The notes beneath the pieces are model-generated. The model was not told the origin of the DNA. It saw only the letters and a program-made list of their open reading frames with translations, and did no database searches. Below, in pieces: positions 43,452 through 55,256 of a stretch of DNA of 64,000 nt. The position numbers and the translations under genes are program-made. Each line of letters starts with the position of its first letter. Position 1 is the stretch's first letter. This stretch comes from Heterocephalus glaber (Eukaryota > Chordata > Mammalia > Rodentia > Bathyergidae). The stretch is from positions 35,675,111-35,739,110 of the forward strand of contig NW_004624734.1 in NCBI RefSeq assembly GCF_000247695.1. The letters are read 5' to 3'.

Positions 43452-43556
43452 GGGCTGGGGATTTAGCTCAAGGGTTCTGCTGTCTGCCTCGAAAGTGCAA
43501 GGACCCAAGTTCAATCCCTGGTACCAAAAAAAAAAGCAAAACTAGGAATAGAAAAC
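43452..43556 (+). mobile_element. young ID-type SINE with 12-bp TSD
   Basis: 'gggctggggatttagctcaagggttctgctgtctgcctcg...gttcaatccctggtacc' plus an A-rich tail. Direct repeats 'attaaggcattt' (43440-43451 and 43557-43568). Confidence 0.95.
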
Positions 43557-43568
43557 ATTAAGGCATTT

Positions 43569-44937
43569 TTCTCCCTTCTCATTAGGAAGGCAGACACATG
43601 CAGTGAGGGATAGTAAGCTGGAAGGGCCATAACAGTCAGGGAGTTAACACAGCATTGGTTTCTACTTCCTTATATCCTTATTCCTTCCTTATATATTGTA
43701 AATATAGTTACATTCTTATCATGAGATTGGTTCATGTCTTGTCATACACTGGGTAAGCCATAAAGTTCTTTGAGGACAACCATGTTTTCTATAGATCAAA
43801 TATTGAGTCTCTTTATTTTCAGTGAGACCCAGACTTTGGTTTATATAATCATTACAAATTTACAAGATATTTTCTAATGTATCACATTATTTGTTCTTTA
43901 TAATAGTCAAGGCTCCAAACACCTGGAACAGGACTTACGCCATTGCCAAGGTAAAAAAAGAGGCTTAAAAATGCTCCCTTTGGATATTTTCTTTTGTTTT
44001 TCTATGTACCCAGCAAACATCTCTCTCCACTGAAATGTAGTCCTGAGCACAACTCAATGCCCACTTATAAAAGTTGACAATTTACAAGTGCTACTAATCT
44101 TGACCAGTTTTGTTTACAAGAGGAGAGGCACTTTCCTGTTTGCTTAGCCACAGTGGTGGCTGAGTTGTTTACACTCTTAAATTGTACCTTGGAATAAGCA
44201 GGAAATGGGCACTGACTGAGAACTCTGTCAGAGCTCTACTTCCGCCCCAGACTCCAGAATCTAAGGATTCATTCATACTTTCTCCAGTTGGTCTGGGCTG
44301 GAGCTCAAGCTCCACAACCAAACCATTTGCCTGGCTCAACAGGAAGCAATGGTGTGCTTGCTGGGCAACGGGCTCAGAACCAAACTGGGTCTAAGGGCAA
44401 GAGAAGGGGACCTGTCTCTGTCCCACGGGTTCTGGAAGGAAGCTCTAGGGTGCTTTGCCTCCGTCTTCTCAAACCAGCTCTTCCCCTGCTTCCACCTTCT
44501 TAGGTGGGCCAGCCACCTCAGTTTGCCTGGGACCAAAACTTTCCTAAGATGCTGGACTTTTCATTTGTAAACGAGGAAAATTCTAGGCAACCAGGACAAG
44601 TTGCCCACCTTAGGCACCTATAGGGCTCTATCCCCAGCTCCTCTCCCCTGCCTCACAATCTCCCCAGAGATTTCACTAACTCCACAGCTTTCACCAGTCT
44701 TTGATGCATAATTCTCCACTGAATCCTCACCTCTGGTTCCTCCTAAGTATCAGGCTAATACTCAAAACACCAGGTGCACTGCCCCTCAGATATCTACATT
44801 TAAATCCCATGGACTCTAACCTGATCCACCATCTCTTTCACTACTCCAACACTGGTCCTATTCATCTCACGATGTTCCTGCTCTGGTCCTTGTTACATCA
44901 TTGTTTCGTTGCTTAAGGTTTACTGATTCACAGTCAT
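43569..44937. other. 1.4 kb without a gene
   Basis: Unique sequence. A MIR-like scrap may lie near 43855-43925. Overlapping ORFs on both strands at 44182-44570 have no motif I recognise. Confidence 0.35.
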
Positions 44938-45420
44938 TGGGTACCTATTCTGTGCCCAGTTTTGTCTGAGGTGCTAGGATTTCAGCAGGGAATAAAAATC
45001 ACTGCCTTTATAGAGTTTGCATTCTAGTCAAGGAAGACAGAAAAGAAATAGTTGATCTGGAATTAAGTATTATAGAGAAAAATCAATCAGGTATAAGAAG
45101 TTCTGAGGGTAGGAGATGCAATAATAGATGAATCCAGGGAAGACTTCTTTGGTGAGAGGAGCTACCGGAGATGGAACCCAGAGCCTCGTGCATGCTAGGC
45201 AAGTGCTGTACCCATGAGCCACATCACTACCTCAGGGAAGCAATGATCTGAGGAAGTGAGGAAATGAATTACAGGGCCTCTGGAATGAGAGTATCCCAAG
45301 CAAAGGTCACAACAAATGCAAAATGTAGCTGAGAAGATTGGCCAGGGGCTAAGAAATAAATCAGTGACAAAGCCAGGGTGGGGTAGGGGTGAGCTCTGAT
45401 AGGGCTCTGTAGATGAAAGT
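44938..45420 (+). mobile_element. ancient LINE-like repeat (L2-type), interrupted by an ID
   Basis: 'ttgggtacctattctgtgccc...ctaggatttcagcaggg...tagagtttgcattctagtcaagg' and, after the ID insertion at 45161-45234, 'gagagtatcccaagcaaaggtcac' and 'ggggtgagctctgatagggctctgtag' follow a known dispersed mammalian repeat in order. Confidence 0.5.
45161..45234 (-). mobile_element. ID-type SINE nested in the older repeat
   Basis: 'gctaccggagatggaacccagagcctcgtgcatgctaggcaagtgctgtacccatgagccac'. Confidence 0.85.
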
Positions 45421-45471
45421 ATTTTGACTCCTTTACCTTCTAATCTTTTGCCAAACTATGATCATCCAAAC

Positions 45472-45658
45472 CAATAGTGGCAAACCAGTGGATACACAGA
45501 GCATCCTCTGTTGGCACCAAACCAAGTGTATGAGTTGTTTTTTTCTAACCTAAAATCTCAGTATTCAGGTTTAACTGCAGTGTTGGCACTCTGAGATAAA
45601 TAAGTGAGTCTTGGGTTGCAGTTTAGGCACTAGGTCTCTGAAAGGTTCACCATCACTG
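45472..45658 (+). mobile_element. non-autonomous hAT element
   Basis: Terminal inverted repeats 'caatagtggcaaacc' (left) and 'aaaggttcaccatcactg' (right). The 8-bp flanks atccaaac/atctaacc match at 6 of 8 positions, the expected hAT TSD length. The middle is AT-rich and non-coding, consistent with a Charlie-like MITE. A much shorter relative lies at 58714-58794. Confidence 0.65.
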
Positions 45659-45666
45659 ATCTAACC

Positions 45667-47764
45667 CCTGGATGGTCTCTCCTTTCTATTTCTGTGGCCT
45701 TCACCTCATAAAAATGATTACTCTCATTAGAATTATTATGTTGGCTTCCTGAGTGATCTTTTTTCCATCTTGTTTCTTCCTACCCTAATACTACTCATGG
45801 CTGCCATAATATTCACAGAGCCCACTTCTTACCACCATCATCATCATCAGATCTTTAGCATGCATTTATGTAGCTCTGAGTAAGAGCTAAGAGGATGTAC
45901 ACAGAGGATAGGTTCTCACAGCTATCCAGCATGTCCTTGTCAGAAACAGAGCTGTCAAAAGTATGTTGTCAAACATGTCAGAGCTCTGTTTTTATGTCAC
46001 AATGTAAAAATTGCAAATTTTTCACCAAATAAAAAATAAACATATTCATTAGTCACAACCTCTTTCATTACCATAAAGTGAAGAAACCCAATCCAAGTTC
46101 TCGAGCTAACTTTACAAAGGTAATATGTGAGCTCATATAAATAAAAATTCTATGTCTTTAGGAATGACTGGTTCCAGATGCCCAACAAGGGCAACCTGAA
46201 GTCTATGTGTCTCTAGTTTTTGGGTTTGTTTGACATTTTTTTTGTCTTTATTCTTAGGTAGACCCTGTCCATGAGGTGGCCAAGTTAGCCAGCACTGGGT
46301 TTGGTTTATATCCTCTCAGCTTTGCAATACTGGTGGGAAAAAGAGTACCTCTTTCAGCAAAAGTCCCAAGGCTCACTCTCACTAACCCACTCTAGTTAAA
46401 GGACTTTCTTCTAAACTAATCATCATGACTGCAGTGATGTCCACAATTGGCTGAGGTTCTTTTGCCCAATTTGGACAGAAATCATGAATTGGCAAGGTGC
46501 AGCTCCCCTGATGTTATTAGCTTCAGGCTTCGTGTGCCAGTGGTTTACAACCCTTAATGTTACAGCTATGAACTTTGCATCCTAGTGCCTCTTAGCTCTT
46601 AGGATGATAGCTCTTGATACTTCCCAGCCACCCCATCAGCTGTTTCACAGCTGAGGCCTGAAAGCCCCTTTGCAGTTTTGTGGAACTCTTCCAGCATCTT
46701 CAGCTGTCTCTCTGGGGCTCTTCCACAGGTCTCCATAGGTCACCACAGGTCTCTGCTGCCCTTGGCTTTTCACTCCTCTGCCACTCTGTAGGGCTCTTCG
46801 GGACTGACAGCCCCTAGTGTTACAACCTTTAGTACAACCTGCTTGGCCCGCTCCACCAGAGGTAAGAATCAAGAGTAAGCAGTAGGACCACCCAGGTGAG
46901 GCTTTCCTTGGGACCTGTAGAGCAGGGACCACAGGTGGACTCTCCTGGACTGACCCAAGCACCGTGCTTATGTAGAAGAGTCGTCTGTGCACGTGCAGCT
47001 TCCTGCATTTTGCGGAACTATTGAGGGACTTTCAGAGTGGTGATCTGGAGATTATAGGGTGGAGTGGCTTTACCACTCATCTGGGAGAGGTGTGTGTTTA
47101 AAGCCTGCTGTGTCCAAGGCAAATATCTCCTGGAGTGGCATGATGTCTACAACAATCTCATCTATCATTGGTGTTGGCTCTGTAAACTGCAGAAATGGCT
47201 ACTTGATTGAAAGCTCCTGGGTTTCCTCAAAAAAGGCGAGGCTGAAATTACAACCATGGCAGCTATCAAGGAGTCTCCAGGAGGGACAGGTTTGTAGATT
47301 ATAGTCTACTGGCAATTGATGGTTTGCCACTGGTCCGTAGTCCCGCCCTGATTTTTGCCCTGTTAGGCATGGTTCTCCAGCAGCTCGTTAGCAGCACCAG
47401 CAGCCTGGAGCAGCCGAGTGCGACAGAGGCATTGCAGCTGTGGGCTGAGCCACGGCTCCTTGTCAGGGCTGCAGTAATAAGCTACTGGCCTGGAGGGCGG
47501 CTGCTGAGGCAACTGAACCATGGCAGGAAGAAGCTGGGGCAGTAGCCCTGACCACCGTGGGGATAGTGAGGGAGAGTGGCGTGAAAGCTGTCAATGAGAT
47601 CCTGACCCCTGTGGCTGGCAGAGGAAAAGGGGAGGCCTCAGACTATTTTTTTCTATCTCAGCCAGGCCTGGTGATGTACCCACATTGGAGCTGGGGAAAG
47701 AGGTCAACCTCACTTTAGCTACATGGCAAAAGAGTAGAAGATGAGTGATTTCCCGTATGTGTCC
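45667..47764. other. 2.1 kb without a recognised gene
   Basis: Unique sequence with a (CAT)n run near 45835-45848. From about 46440 to 47650 the sequence is GC-richer and holds several ORFs (46645-46992 -, 47059-47304 +, 47324-47545 +), without motifs. It may be an unrecognised old element. Confidence 0.3.
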
Positions 47765-48135
47765 ATGCTACAGGTTATAATAAAATACCTAAGGCCAGGT
47801 AACTATTAAAAAAAATAGGATGATTTAGCTCATAGTTCTAGAAGTTGAAGGGCTCACAACTTGTGATGACCTTTCCAGTGGAGCCCAAAGTTGGTGCAGA
47901 GCCTCTTACAGCATGAACCAGAGAGTGGGTATGAGCACAGTAGTCCTCTGGTCTCCTTATAAACCCACCCAGATTCCATTCTACCCTGATGACATTGCCT
48001 AACCCTAACCACCTCCTGAAGTTTCCACCTTTAAACACCACAGCCAGGTTCAACTTCCGTCTTCTTAATATCTCACATTGGAGATTAAATTTCAACCCAA
48101 TACATATCCAAATTCCCAAAGGACCATTTGGCATT
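47765..48135 (-). mobile_element. MaLR LTR (MLT1/MST-like)
   Basis: 'gttataataaaatacctaaggccagg...gatttagctcatagttctagaag...cataacc'-type order through 'acctcctgaagtttccacc' and 'acattggagattaaatttc' gives the reverse complement of a MaLR LTR. Confidence 0.8.
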
Positions 48136-48529
48136 GAAGACAGAGTAGGAAAGGCAGAAACAACAAGTGTTTATAATCAAAGGCCAAGGAGCACCAGCTT
48201 GGTAAGTCCAAACACTTCCAAGTACTCAATAGATTTTTGCACTACAAAATTTTAGTCATGTTGTGCCTACATTCAATTGTTTCAATGCTGCTCTTGCTTC
48301 AACATCTCAAATGACTCCACAGCTGCCCCCTTGCCACTTAGCTCTACTTTAGTTGCTGACCACCGGCCCACAGATGAAAGGCATCTTTGTCATTAAGAGC
48401 AGGCTTTCGATAGGTGTCAGATGTTATCACTACCTGTGGTCATGGGAACAGAAGATATTATTTACCCCTAAAATATTACGTGTATGAATCTAATGAGACA
48501 ATACTCCAAAGCAACCTTAGGAAGTCAGT
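48136..48529. other. no gene seen
   Basis: Unique sequence. Confidence 0.35.
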
Positions 48530-48652
48530 AGGATTCTTCCCAGTTCACATACTGGGACCTGGAGGCACAGACATGTTGATGAACTTGGCCCCTGCTTCAT
48601 ACAATGAATATATGGGATTTGAATCCAAGGCTGTCTGACTCCTAAATTCTGT
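48530..48652 (+). mobile_element. MIR-like fragment
   Basis: 'tgatgaacttggcccctgcttc...atgggatttgaatccaaggctgtctgactcc' matches the MIR 3' half. Confidence 0.55.
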
Positions 48653-49574
48653 TATAAATCTGTGCAATTTTCTGTTTGTACAGAGGGGAGGGGGAAAGCT
48701 CCTTACCTAAGTCCATTAGAGGCTCTCAAATGATTTTAACTCACCAGAGGCCACGATTGCCTCTAGGAAAGCAACACACGAGATGGCACCTCCTTCTTCT
48801 TAAGGGAGTGAGGAACTAGAGTGGAACCAAGATTGATAATTTGCCCACAGAACACTCAGACAGGAAGAGAAAGTGGTAGTGCTCAAGCCTCCTGCCTCAT
48901 TCACTTCAGAGATTCTTCCTCCGGGCCATCACCACCTACCTTCAGAAGCTGGCAGTTGTGGTTTGGAATGGTATAAAAATCAGCAGGCTGATCTTACTCA
49001 GTCCTGCTCCCTCCTGTCTGAAGGATGGCTGCAGTCCTGGTTTACCCTGCCTCCTTTGGTGTCCACCAATGTCCAGCACTGCTGGGAAGGCCCTGCCAGG
49101 CTGGGCTCCGTCTACGGCCCCTGTACCCCCTGCTCCTTGGAGCAGAAAGGCCTCAGGCCTAGTGTTGGGCCCTGAGCACACCCCATTGCTTTCTCCACTC
49201 TGGCCCCCAGAGTGCAGAGCCATCTCTCCTCAGCAGACAACCTCCAAAGCTTGCTTACCTCAAGGTGAAAAGCCCCTCAGAGGACTTATAGGCCTGGTCT
49301 TGGACAACATCTTCTAACCCTCACCCTGAGGTAATCCTGGCTGAGCCTTGGAAGCCTAAGGGTCTTGAGAAGACAGATGGGCCTGAAGTCTGAGACACCC
49401 AGGGGCTGTGAGCCCTGTGAAGGCCCCTCAGGTGGCCACGTGAAGCCCCTTTAGCCATGTAAAGTCACACGTGGAGAATAAGGAAACAGGGGTATGTGTA
49501 TGTGTGTGGGGGGGGGGTAACGGCTGTTAAATGTACTCATCTGTTTCATAACTTTATTTATTTTGGCTTATTTT
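48653..49574. other. no gene seen
   Basis: Unique sequence. ORFs of about 100 codons on both strands at 48873-49317 overlap each other. A (TG)n/G tract lies at 49495-49518. Confidence 0.35.
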
Positions 49575-49720
49575 ACTTATTTATTTACAATGTCTCACTT
49601 TGTAGTCCAAGCTGGTCTTGAATTGACTGTAGTCCTGGTTGGCCTTGAACTCACAGCAATCCTCCTGCCTCAGCCTCCCAAGTGTTGGGATTTCAGGTGT
49701 GCATCATCATTCCCAGCTAC
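49575..49720 (-). mobile_element. B1 SINE with internal duplication
   Basis: 'caatgtctcactttgtagtccaagctggtcttgaattgactgtagtcctggttggccttgaactcac...catcattcccagcta'. Confidence 0.92.
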
Positions 49721-49751
49721 AATTGTTTCATAACTTAAAAAAAAATTTTGG

Positions 49752-49862
49752 AGTCAGATGTGGTGGCACATGCCTATAATCCCAGCACTTAGGAGGCTGA
49801 GGCAGGAGGATCATGAGTTCGAGGCCAGCCTAGACTCTCAGTGAGAGCTTGTCTCAAAAAAT
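49752..49862 (+). mobile_element. B1 SINE
   Basis: 'gagtcagatgtggtggcacatgcctataatcccagcacttagg...gcttgtctcaaaaaa'. It forms a close inverted pair with the preceding B1. Confidence 0.95.
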
Positions 49863-50304
49863 TTCCCTTTCTTTTGGTAAGCCAGGATCCACATAAGATT
49901 CATACATTGCAGTTGATAATATTTCGTAGATCTTTTTGAATCTTTGTTCTCATACTTTTTTCTCATGTAATTTATGAAATAATTTTATTTTAGTTACAAA
50001 AGAATACCTAAATATATCCTTGAAATCAGAATTGAAACGTTACAGGTAAAGCAAAAATTCTTCACTGATATTTCAATTCCAAGCCCTCCCCTCAAAGAGT
50101 AATTTATCAAAATCGTATATTTCAAAAACCAAATAAAACAATAACAAAAGCTTAAGTTTATTTTTCTAGAAAATAAGCCCCGGGGTAGGCAGTGCAAGAG
50201 TAATGTGACAGCTCCCTGAGGTTTTTGGGGTCCCGGGTTCCTCCTTGCACTCTGTCTGCCATTTGCGATACCGGTCTCCGTCTGCTGGTTGAAGAAGAAC
50301 GTTA
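49863..50304. other. no gene seen
   Basis: AT-rich then GC-rich unique sequence. A minus-strand ORF of 118 codons (49994-50350) runs into the LTR and has no motif. Confidence 0.35.
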
Positions 50305-50690
50305 TCTGTCTGCATTCGTTTTCTAGGGCTGCGGTAACAAAGTGCCGCACCCGATCGGCTTACATGACAGAAACTGTCGCCCTTCTCTCAGTCTGGAGGC
50401 TGGCAACCCAGGATTGGTGCCTTCTGAGCACTGCTGCCTCTCCTGACTTCTGCGACAGCCTTTGAGGTCCCTGGATTTGTAGAAGTAGCTGCTGGTCTCT
50501 GCCCCATCTTCACGCAGCGCTCTCCGTGCGCGTGCGCGTCTTAATTTCCCCTTTTCATTAGGCCATTATTCATGTGGGATGTGAGTCCCCCATCCCCTCG
50601 GTTAATGTCCTCAGGGACCCTCTTTCCGTTAGGGCCACACTCTGAGCACGAGGTGAGCGCTTCCTCTGTGAACTCTGGGGAAGCTGGATT
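50305..50690 (-). mobile_element. ancient LTR (MLT/MST/MER class)
   Basis: 'ttcgttttctagggctgcggtaacaaagtgcc...cttctctcagtctggaggctgg...ccccatcttcacgcagcgctctccgtg...cattaggccatt' is a common mammalian LTR in reverse. A CG-alternating tract lies at about 50524-50540. Confidence 0.65.
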
Positions 50691-50920
50691 TCAGCCATCA
50701 CGCTTTGTTTATACTTCCTTGGCCAAAATTTAGTCTCATGGCTACACCCAGCTGTGAGAGAAGCTGGGACAGGTGGCTTTAGCTGAGCACACAGCCATCG
50801 TCCTAGAAGTCAGTTTCCTGTTACCAAAAGGAAGGGAAAAGAGACAAGAGAGCAACAACTGCAGTCTCTATGGAATGTATCCTTCAGAGTTTCTTCTGTG
50901 TTCCACACATATCTCCATAC

Positions 50921-51037
50921 TTTCTTTTTCTTTTCTTTTCTTTTTTTTTTGGAGACAGAGAACTCACTTGAAGTGATCCTCCTGCCTCAGCCGCCCAAGC
51001 GCTGGAATTACAGGCGTGCACCACCACGCCCAGCTGA
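50921..51037 (-). mobile_element. B1 SINE, internally deleted
   Basis: T-rich tail, 'ggagacagag', then a jump to 'aactcacttgaagtgatcctcctgcctcagccgccc...accaccacgcccagctg'. Confidence 0.88.
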
Positions 51038-51620
51038 CAACTTTTGTCTCTTACAGAGCTCTCAGCAGGATCCAGGCTCTGCCTTGTGCTCCCTGTTTTC
51101 ACCTGTGATTCTCTGAGCACCAATGAACAGAGTGGGCCTGACTTACACCTCAGGGGCCCGAACTTATACAGGGCCTCCCAAGACTCCTTCCCTAACTTTG
51201 GATTTAAATCGTTGTATTCTTTCTCTTTTAAAGTGTCACCCAAATTCTGTAAGCTTTGGATGCTGGACCTGCTCTTGCCTACAAGGTAAACATTATTTCC
51301 TCGCTTTATTGATGAGGGACTTGAAAGGCAGAGAGGCCTCAGAGTCAGTCAGTGTTGGGATTTCAACATCAGTCTGTCTAGTTCTAAGATGGAGCCTGTT
51401 TCCAGCATTTCAGAAGGCTCTGTCCCAGGCAGATCCTCAGCCACACTCCTATCTGGTTGTCTGCGGCTCCTGGATTGCAGGCCAGGCCAGCTGAGGCTGT
51501 TGTTCAGGTAAGTCCTGCCACAGACAGGGAAAACATCACCCGTGGAAGATGACCTTGAGCTGTGTCCCACCCCAGGAGCATGCTGGAGTAGAGCCGCCAT
51601 CACAGACGACCACAAGCTTG
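51038..51620 (+). other. no gene; MIR-like piece at about 51270-51385
   Basis: 'tttcctcgctttattgatgagggacttgaaaggcagagagg' and 'gttgggatttcaacatcagtctgtctag' fit MIR. Plus and minus ORFs at 51123-51615 overlap and lack motifs. Confidence 0.45.
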
Positions 51621-52150
51621 GTGGCTCTCAGTCCACTGTGTGTTGCTATAACAAGATACCTTGTTCGTATCATAAGATACCTTCCTTCATAAAGAAAATA
51701 AGGAGGTTTATTTAGCTTACAGTTCTGGAGGTCCAAGTGTGTGGCATTGTGTAGCCTCAGCTTCTGGGCAGATGGCATCACAGGGCAGCAGCACAGGCAG
51801 GAGAGGTCATATGCTGAGAGAAGAAGCCAGGCATAGTGGTGCATCCCCGTAATGCCAGCACTCAGGAGGCTGAGGCAGGAGGATTGCCATGAGTTTGAAG
51901 CCAGCATGGGCTACATAGTGAGTCTAGACCAGCCTGAACTACATAGTGAGTTCCTGTCTCAAAAAAACAACAACAAAAAAGAAAGCCACATTCGTTTTTA
52001 TCAATCCCCTATGAGGGTAACCAAGCCGGTCTTTCTGAGGGTGCTGCCCCTGGCTAATCACCCTTCTGAAAGTCATCAACACCTCAATACCAGGACATCA
52101 GGGACCAAGTCTCGGGCACATGAGCTTTTGGAGAAAAACCGTATCTAAGC
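51621..52150 (-). mobile_element. MaLR-type LTR split by a B1
   Basis: Left part 'gtgttgctataacaagatacc...aggaggtttatttagcttacagttctgg'; right part 'ccacattcgtttttatcaatcccc...caccttctgaaagtcatc'-like. Reverse complement of a rodent MaLR, interrupted at 51826-51979. Confidence 0.7.
51826..51979 (+). mobile_element. B1 SINE nested in MaLR
   Basis: 'gccaggcatagtggtgcatcc...agccagcatgggctacatagtgagtctagaccagcctgaactacatag...ctcaaaaaaacaac', internally duplicated type. Confidence 0.95.
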
Positions 52151-52268
52151 CTCAGCAGTAGCCTAAAGTAATAGAAATTCATCCTCTCCCAATTGTAGAA
52201 GCCAGAGTCCCAAACCCAGGTGTCAGCAGGGCCACACTCCCTCCTTCCAAAGGCTCTCCAGACAGTCT

Positions 52269-52297
52269 TCCTCTGCCCCCCGCCCCCCCCCCCCCGC
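52269..52297. repeat. poly(C) tract
   Basis: C homopolymer with single G interruptions. Confidence 0.9.
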
Positions 52298-52439
52298 TCC
52301 TGATGGCCCAGGAAGCCTTGACTGGGGCTGCTTCACTCCAGGCTGCATCTCCATCATCTTCTCCTGAGCTTCTCTCTGTGCCAGTCCCTCTTCTGTCTCA
52401 AGGGACCCTTGTCACTCCATTTACGCCGCCTGCCCACCC

Positions 52440-52600
52440 CAGGTAATTTAGAACAATGGCAGCTCAAGATGCTGATTTAATCACATCTGTAAAGACCCTT
52501 TGCCCAAAGAAGATCACACTCACAGGGTCCCCGTGTGATCATATATTTGGGGGGCACCATTCACCCACTGTACCCTCCGTCCCAAGGCAGTAGATGTCAT
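52440..52600 (-). mobile_element. ancient LTR fragment (same class as 50305-50690)
   Basis: 'gatttaatcacatctgtaaagacccttt...gaagatcacactcacagggtcccc...tttggggggcaccattcaccc' is the distal end of the LTR type seen at 50305-50690. The two could be one element separated by later insertions. Confidence 0.6.
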
Positions 52601-53139
52601 TTCCAGGACCAGGAGGAAAATATGGAAATATGGCTCTTCACACCGTCCTTTCATCGGCTTTGATTGTGGCAACATCAACAAAGGAGCCACAAGTGAGCTG
52701 CAAGGACAGTGCTACTCATAGAGCCCATTGTCCAGGGCCAGAGTTAGAGACGCTCTGAAGGCTCTGCCCAGGGTGGGCCTGCGGGTGCCAAGGTTTTCTT
52801 TTAGAAGGGTAAGCTATGGTGCCATGCTTCTCTGTGTTCACGATACATTTTAGTGACATTCCCTGTGGAATCAATGTTAAATTCAGAAGCTAGGTCAGGA
52901 GGGGCACAGAAAGATGAAAGGGATGGGAGAGATAATTCCAATTTATCAAGCCAGGAGTTTCCTGGCCTCACTTCTTAGATAGCAAGGCATTGCCTGGCAA
53001 TAGCACTGAAAAGTTCCTGGTGCCAGATTTCAGGGGTGGAAAGGAAAAGTAGTTTCAGTCCGGTACCTACTGCTGTGTTCAGCTGCTTTTGACTCAGTGC
53101 CGGTATTTATGAGAGGATACTGGGTTCCAGGCAGGCCTA
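52601..53139. other. no gene seen
   Basis: Unique sequence, nothing recognisable. Confidence 0.4.
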
Positions 53140-53294
53140 ACCACATGAACAATTAAGGAAATATTATTTTCTCAACTTTCCAGATGAGATGCTGAGGCTC
53201 AGAGAGGTTAAGCCACTAATATCACACAGCCAAAAGTGGCCGAAGTGGGGGTTTTGAACGTGTCTTTTGAGTCATAACTCTGTCCACCACAGGC
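53140..53294 (+). mobile_element. MIR SINE
   Basis: 'ttctcaactttccagatgagatgctgaggctcagagaggttaagccac...cacacagccaaaagtgg' is the MIR core. Confidence 0.85.
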
Positions 53295-53967
53295 TAAAAG
53301 ATGTGGGTTGGTTTCTATTTGCTGGCTGCCATTCCTGCTGAGGGGGTAGCTGAGGTGAGGAGCTGGCCCATTGCCCACCCTCCAAGACCTGCCGCTCCCT
53401 CCATCTTAAAGTAGCTCAGGCTGCAGCAGGAGCCACATCAGTGTTCTTTCCTCTCGGGAGGAGGCAAGCAAACTGCCTAATTGCAGTCTGCAGCACGCCC
53501 GGAAGCCTTGAAGCCGCTGGAGTTGGGGCCTGCACTCTCACGGCGCCTGATGATACATATTCTTCATGTTTAGGTGGCACAGGACACTGTGCTCCATGAG
53601 CATGCAGTATTAGTCAGCCAATTTAGGCACCCTCACAGCTCCAGAGCAACCGGAAGACAGCCCTGTCCTCACTTATGAGGGACCAGCACGTGCAATCAAT
53701 AGGTGCCCTGCAGGTTATTACAAAAGAGAAAGATGGCCCAGGCAGCCCTGTTTACTAACAGGGCAATGGCCTTCTGGCAGCTTCTGCCACGTGGGCTGGG
53801 AGAGATTTACATTTCCTCTTCAGGCCTAGAAAAGTGACCTTCGCTTTTCATCTGAGCCCCAACCCAAGAACAGGGGCTAGTGTACCACAGACTGAGGGTG
53901 CTCTTCCCTGCGCCATCATCCCAGAGAGGTCGGGGGTGGGTCAGTCCAAAGCCGTAGTGAGTCCCCA
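53295..53967. other. unique block, possible conserved non-coding element
   Basis: No repeat recognised over 53480-53830. It contains a forkhead-like 'tgtttac' at about 53750 and 'gcctgatgatacatattcttcatg' at about 53545, and has no plausible ORF. Regulatory function is only a suspicion. Confidence 0.2.
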
Positions 53968-53987
53968 TGTGTGTGTGTGTGTGTGTG
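53968..53987. repeat. (TG)n microsatellite
   Basis: About ten TG units at the tail of the following reverse B1. Confidence 0.95.
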
Positions 53988-54092
53988 TTTTGAGACATAG
54001 TCTTTCTATGCAATCCAGGCCTGGAACTCACCATCTTCCTGCCTCAGCCTCCCAAGTGGTGGGATTACAGGCATGTGCCCCCTACTCCCAGC
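53988..54092 (-). mobile_element. B1 SINE
   Basis: 'tttgagacatagtctttctatgcaatccaggcctggaactcaccatcttcctgcctcagcctcccaagtgg'. Confidence 0.9.
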
Positions 54093-54694
54093 TTCCCTTA
54101 GTGTTTTCAGGACCCAGAGAACAACACCTCTCCAGGTTGGGTGTTGAGGTATAGTGGGTGGGAGTGGGTGGTTGGTTGTGAGACCAACCAAGCAAAGAAG
54201 AAACTGGCAGCTTCTCAGCAGCATGGACGGTAGGGACCTTGGGTGACCTTGCAGTCTTGGAGAAGCCCCTTACTCACTTCCATGGCCTTCTCTTTGTTTT
54301 AGGTGCTTTGACTTCAGGAAGCTATGGTCAGTTTTCTTTACTTCTCAACAGTTTTCAGGGGAGAAGCCAAGTTGGATTTAAAAATAAATCAGTAACAACA
54401 ATGGGTAACGTGGATAAAGTGGAAAGATGCTTCTCCCTCCTGTCTACCTCTGGGAGCGCAGAGTGGTGTGATGCAGTCGTTCCAACAGTGTAGTCTCAGG
54501 ACCTTTCATACCCTTGAAATCTATGGAGGTTACAGCTTCTGACAAAAAATGTAAGATGTTTAGTAATTATAAAACAACAATAATAAATCCATTGCATGTT
54601 AACAGGAATACTATAGTTCTATTTTTAAAAATCACACCTTCCAAAACAAACAGAATATTTAGTGAGAAGAGTGAGATTGTTTTGCATTTTTGTA
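54093..54694. other. no gene seen
   Basis: Unique sequence. Two ORFs of 78-84 codons (+) without motifs. Confidence 0.35.
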
Positions 54695-54779
54695 ATTTTT
54701 TTTTTTTTTTTTTGATACCAGGGATCGAACTTGGGACCTTGCACTTGTGAGGCAGGTGGCAGCACCACTGAGCTAAATC
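54695..54779 (-). mobile_element. young ID-type SINE
   Basis: 18-T tail, 'gataccagggatcgaacttgggaccttgcacttgtgaggcaggtggcagcaccactgagctaaatcc'. Confidence 0.93.
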
Positions 54780-55129
54780 CAGATTTTTGAAATTTTTAAA
54801 AATGTCTGCATTCATAGAAAGCAACTGGATCCTCATATCTGCTTCTGCATCCAGAATATGTTGTTTTGGTTGAAATATATGAAAAAAATCTTGGCTTTAC
54901 ACAAACATGTAGCCAGGAAAAGGAAAAGTATAGAATAGTCTTTTAGATAATGGTAGTTATTCTTTTTTAATAATGTACCAAAATTTAACAAGTGATTTAA
55001 ATCTTACTTATAATGTAGTATATGAAACCATGTCAATAAACTTTTCATAATCTGTTCATTGGTCTATTTCGTATTTAAAATGCCTTTTTATTTCTTTGCC
55101 TCTTTCCTCCCCCTCTTTCTTCTTCTTCT
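54780..55129. other. no gene seen
   Basis: AT-rich unique sequence. Confidence 0.4.
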
Positions 55130-55212
55130 TATTTTGGTACTGGGGACTGACTCGAGGGCCTTGCACATGTTAGGCAAGCACTTGCTCTACCACTGAGCTG
55201 CCTCTAACCCCT
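55130..55212 (-). mobile_element. ID-type SINE
   Basis: 'ttttggtactggggactgactcgagggccttgcacatgttaggcaagcacttgctctaccactgagctgcc'. Confidence 0.88.
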
Positions 55213-55256
55213 GCTCCTGAGCACTTAGAATAAATCTTTTACCCATATGTGCTTTT

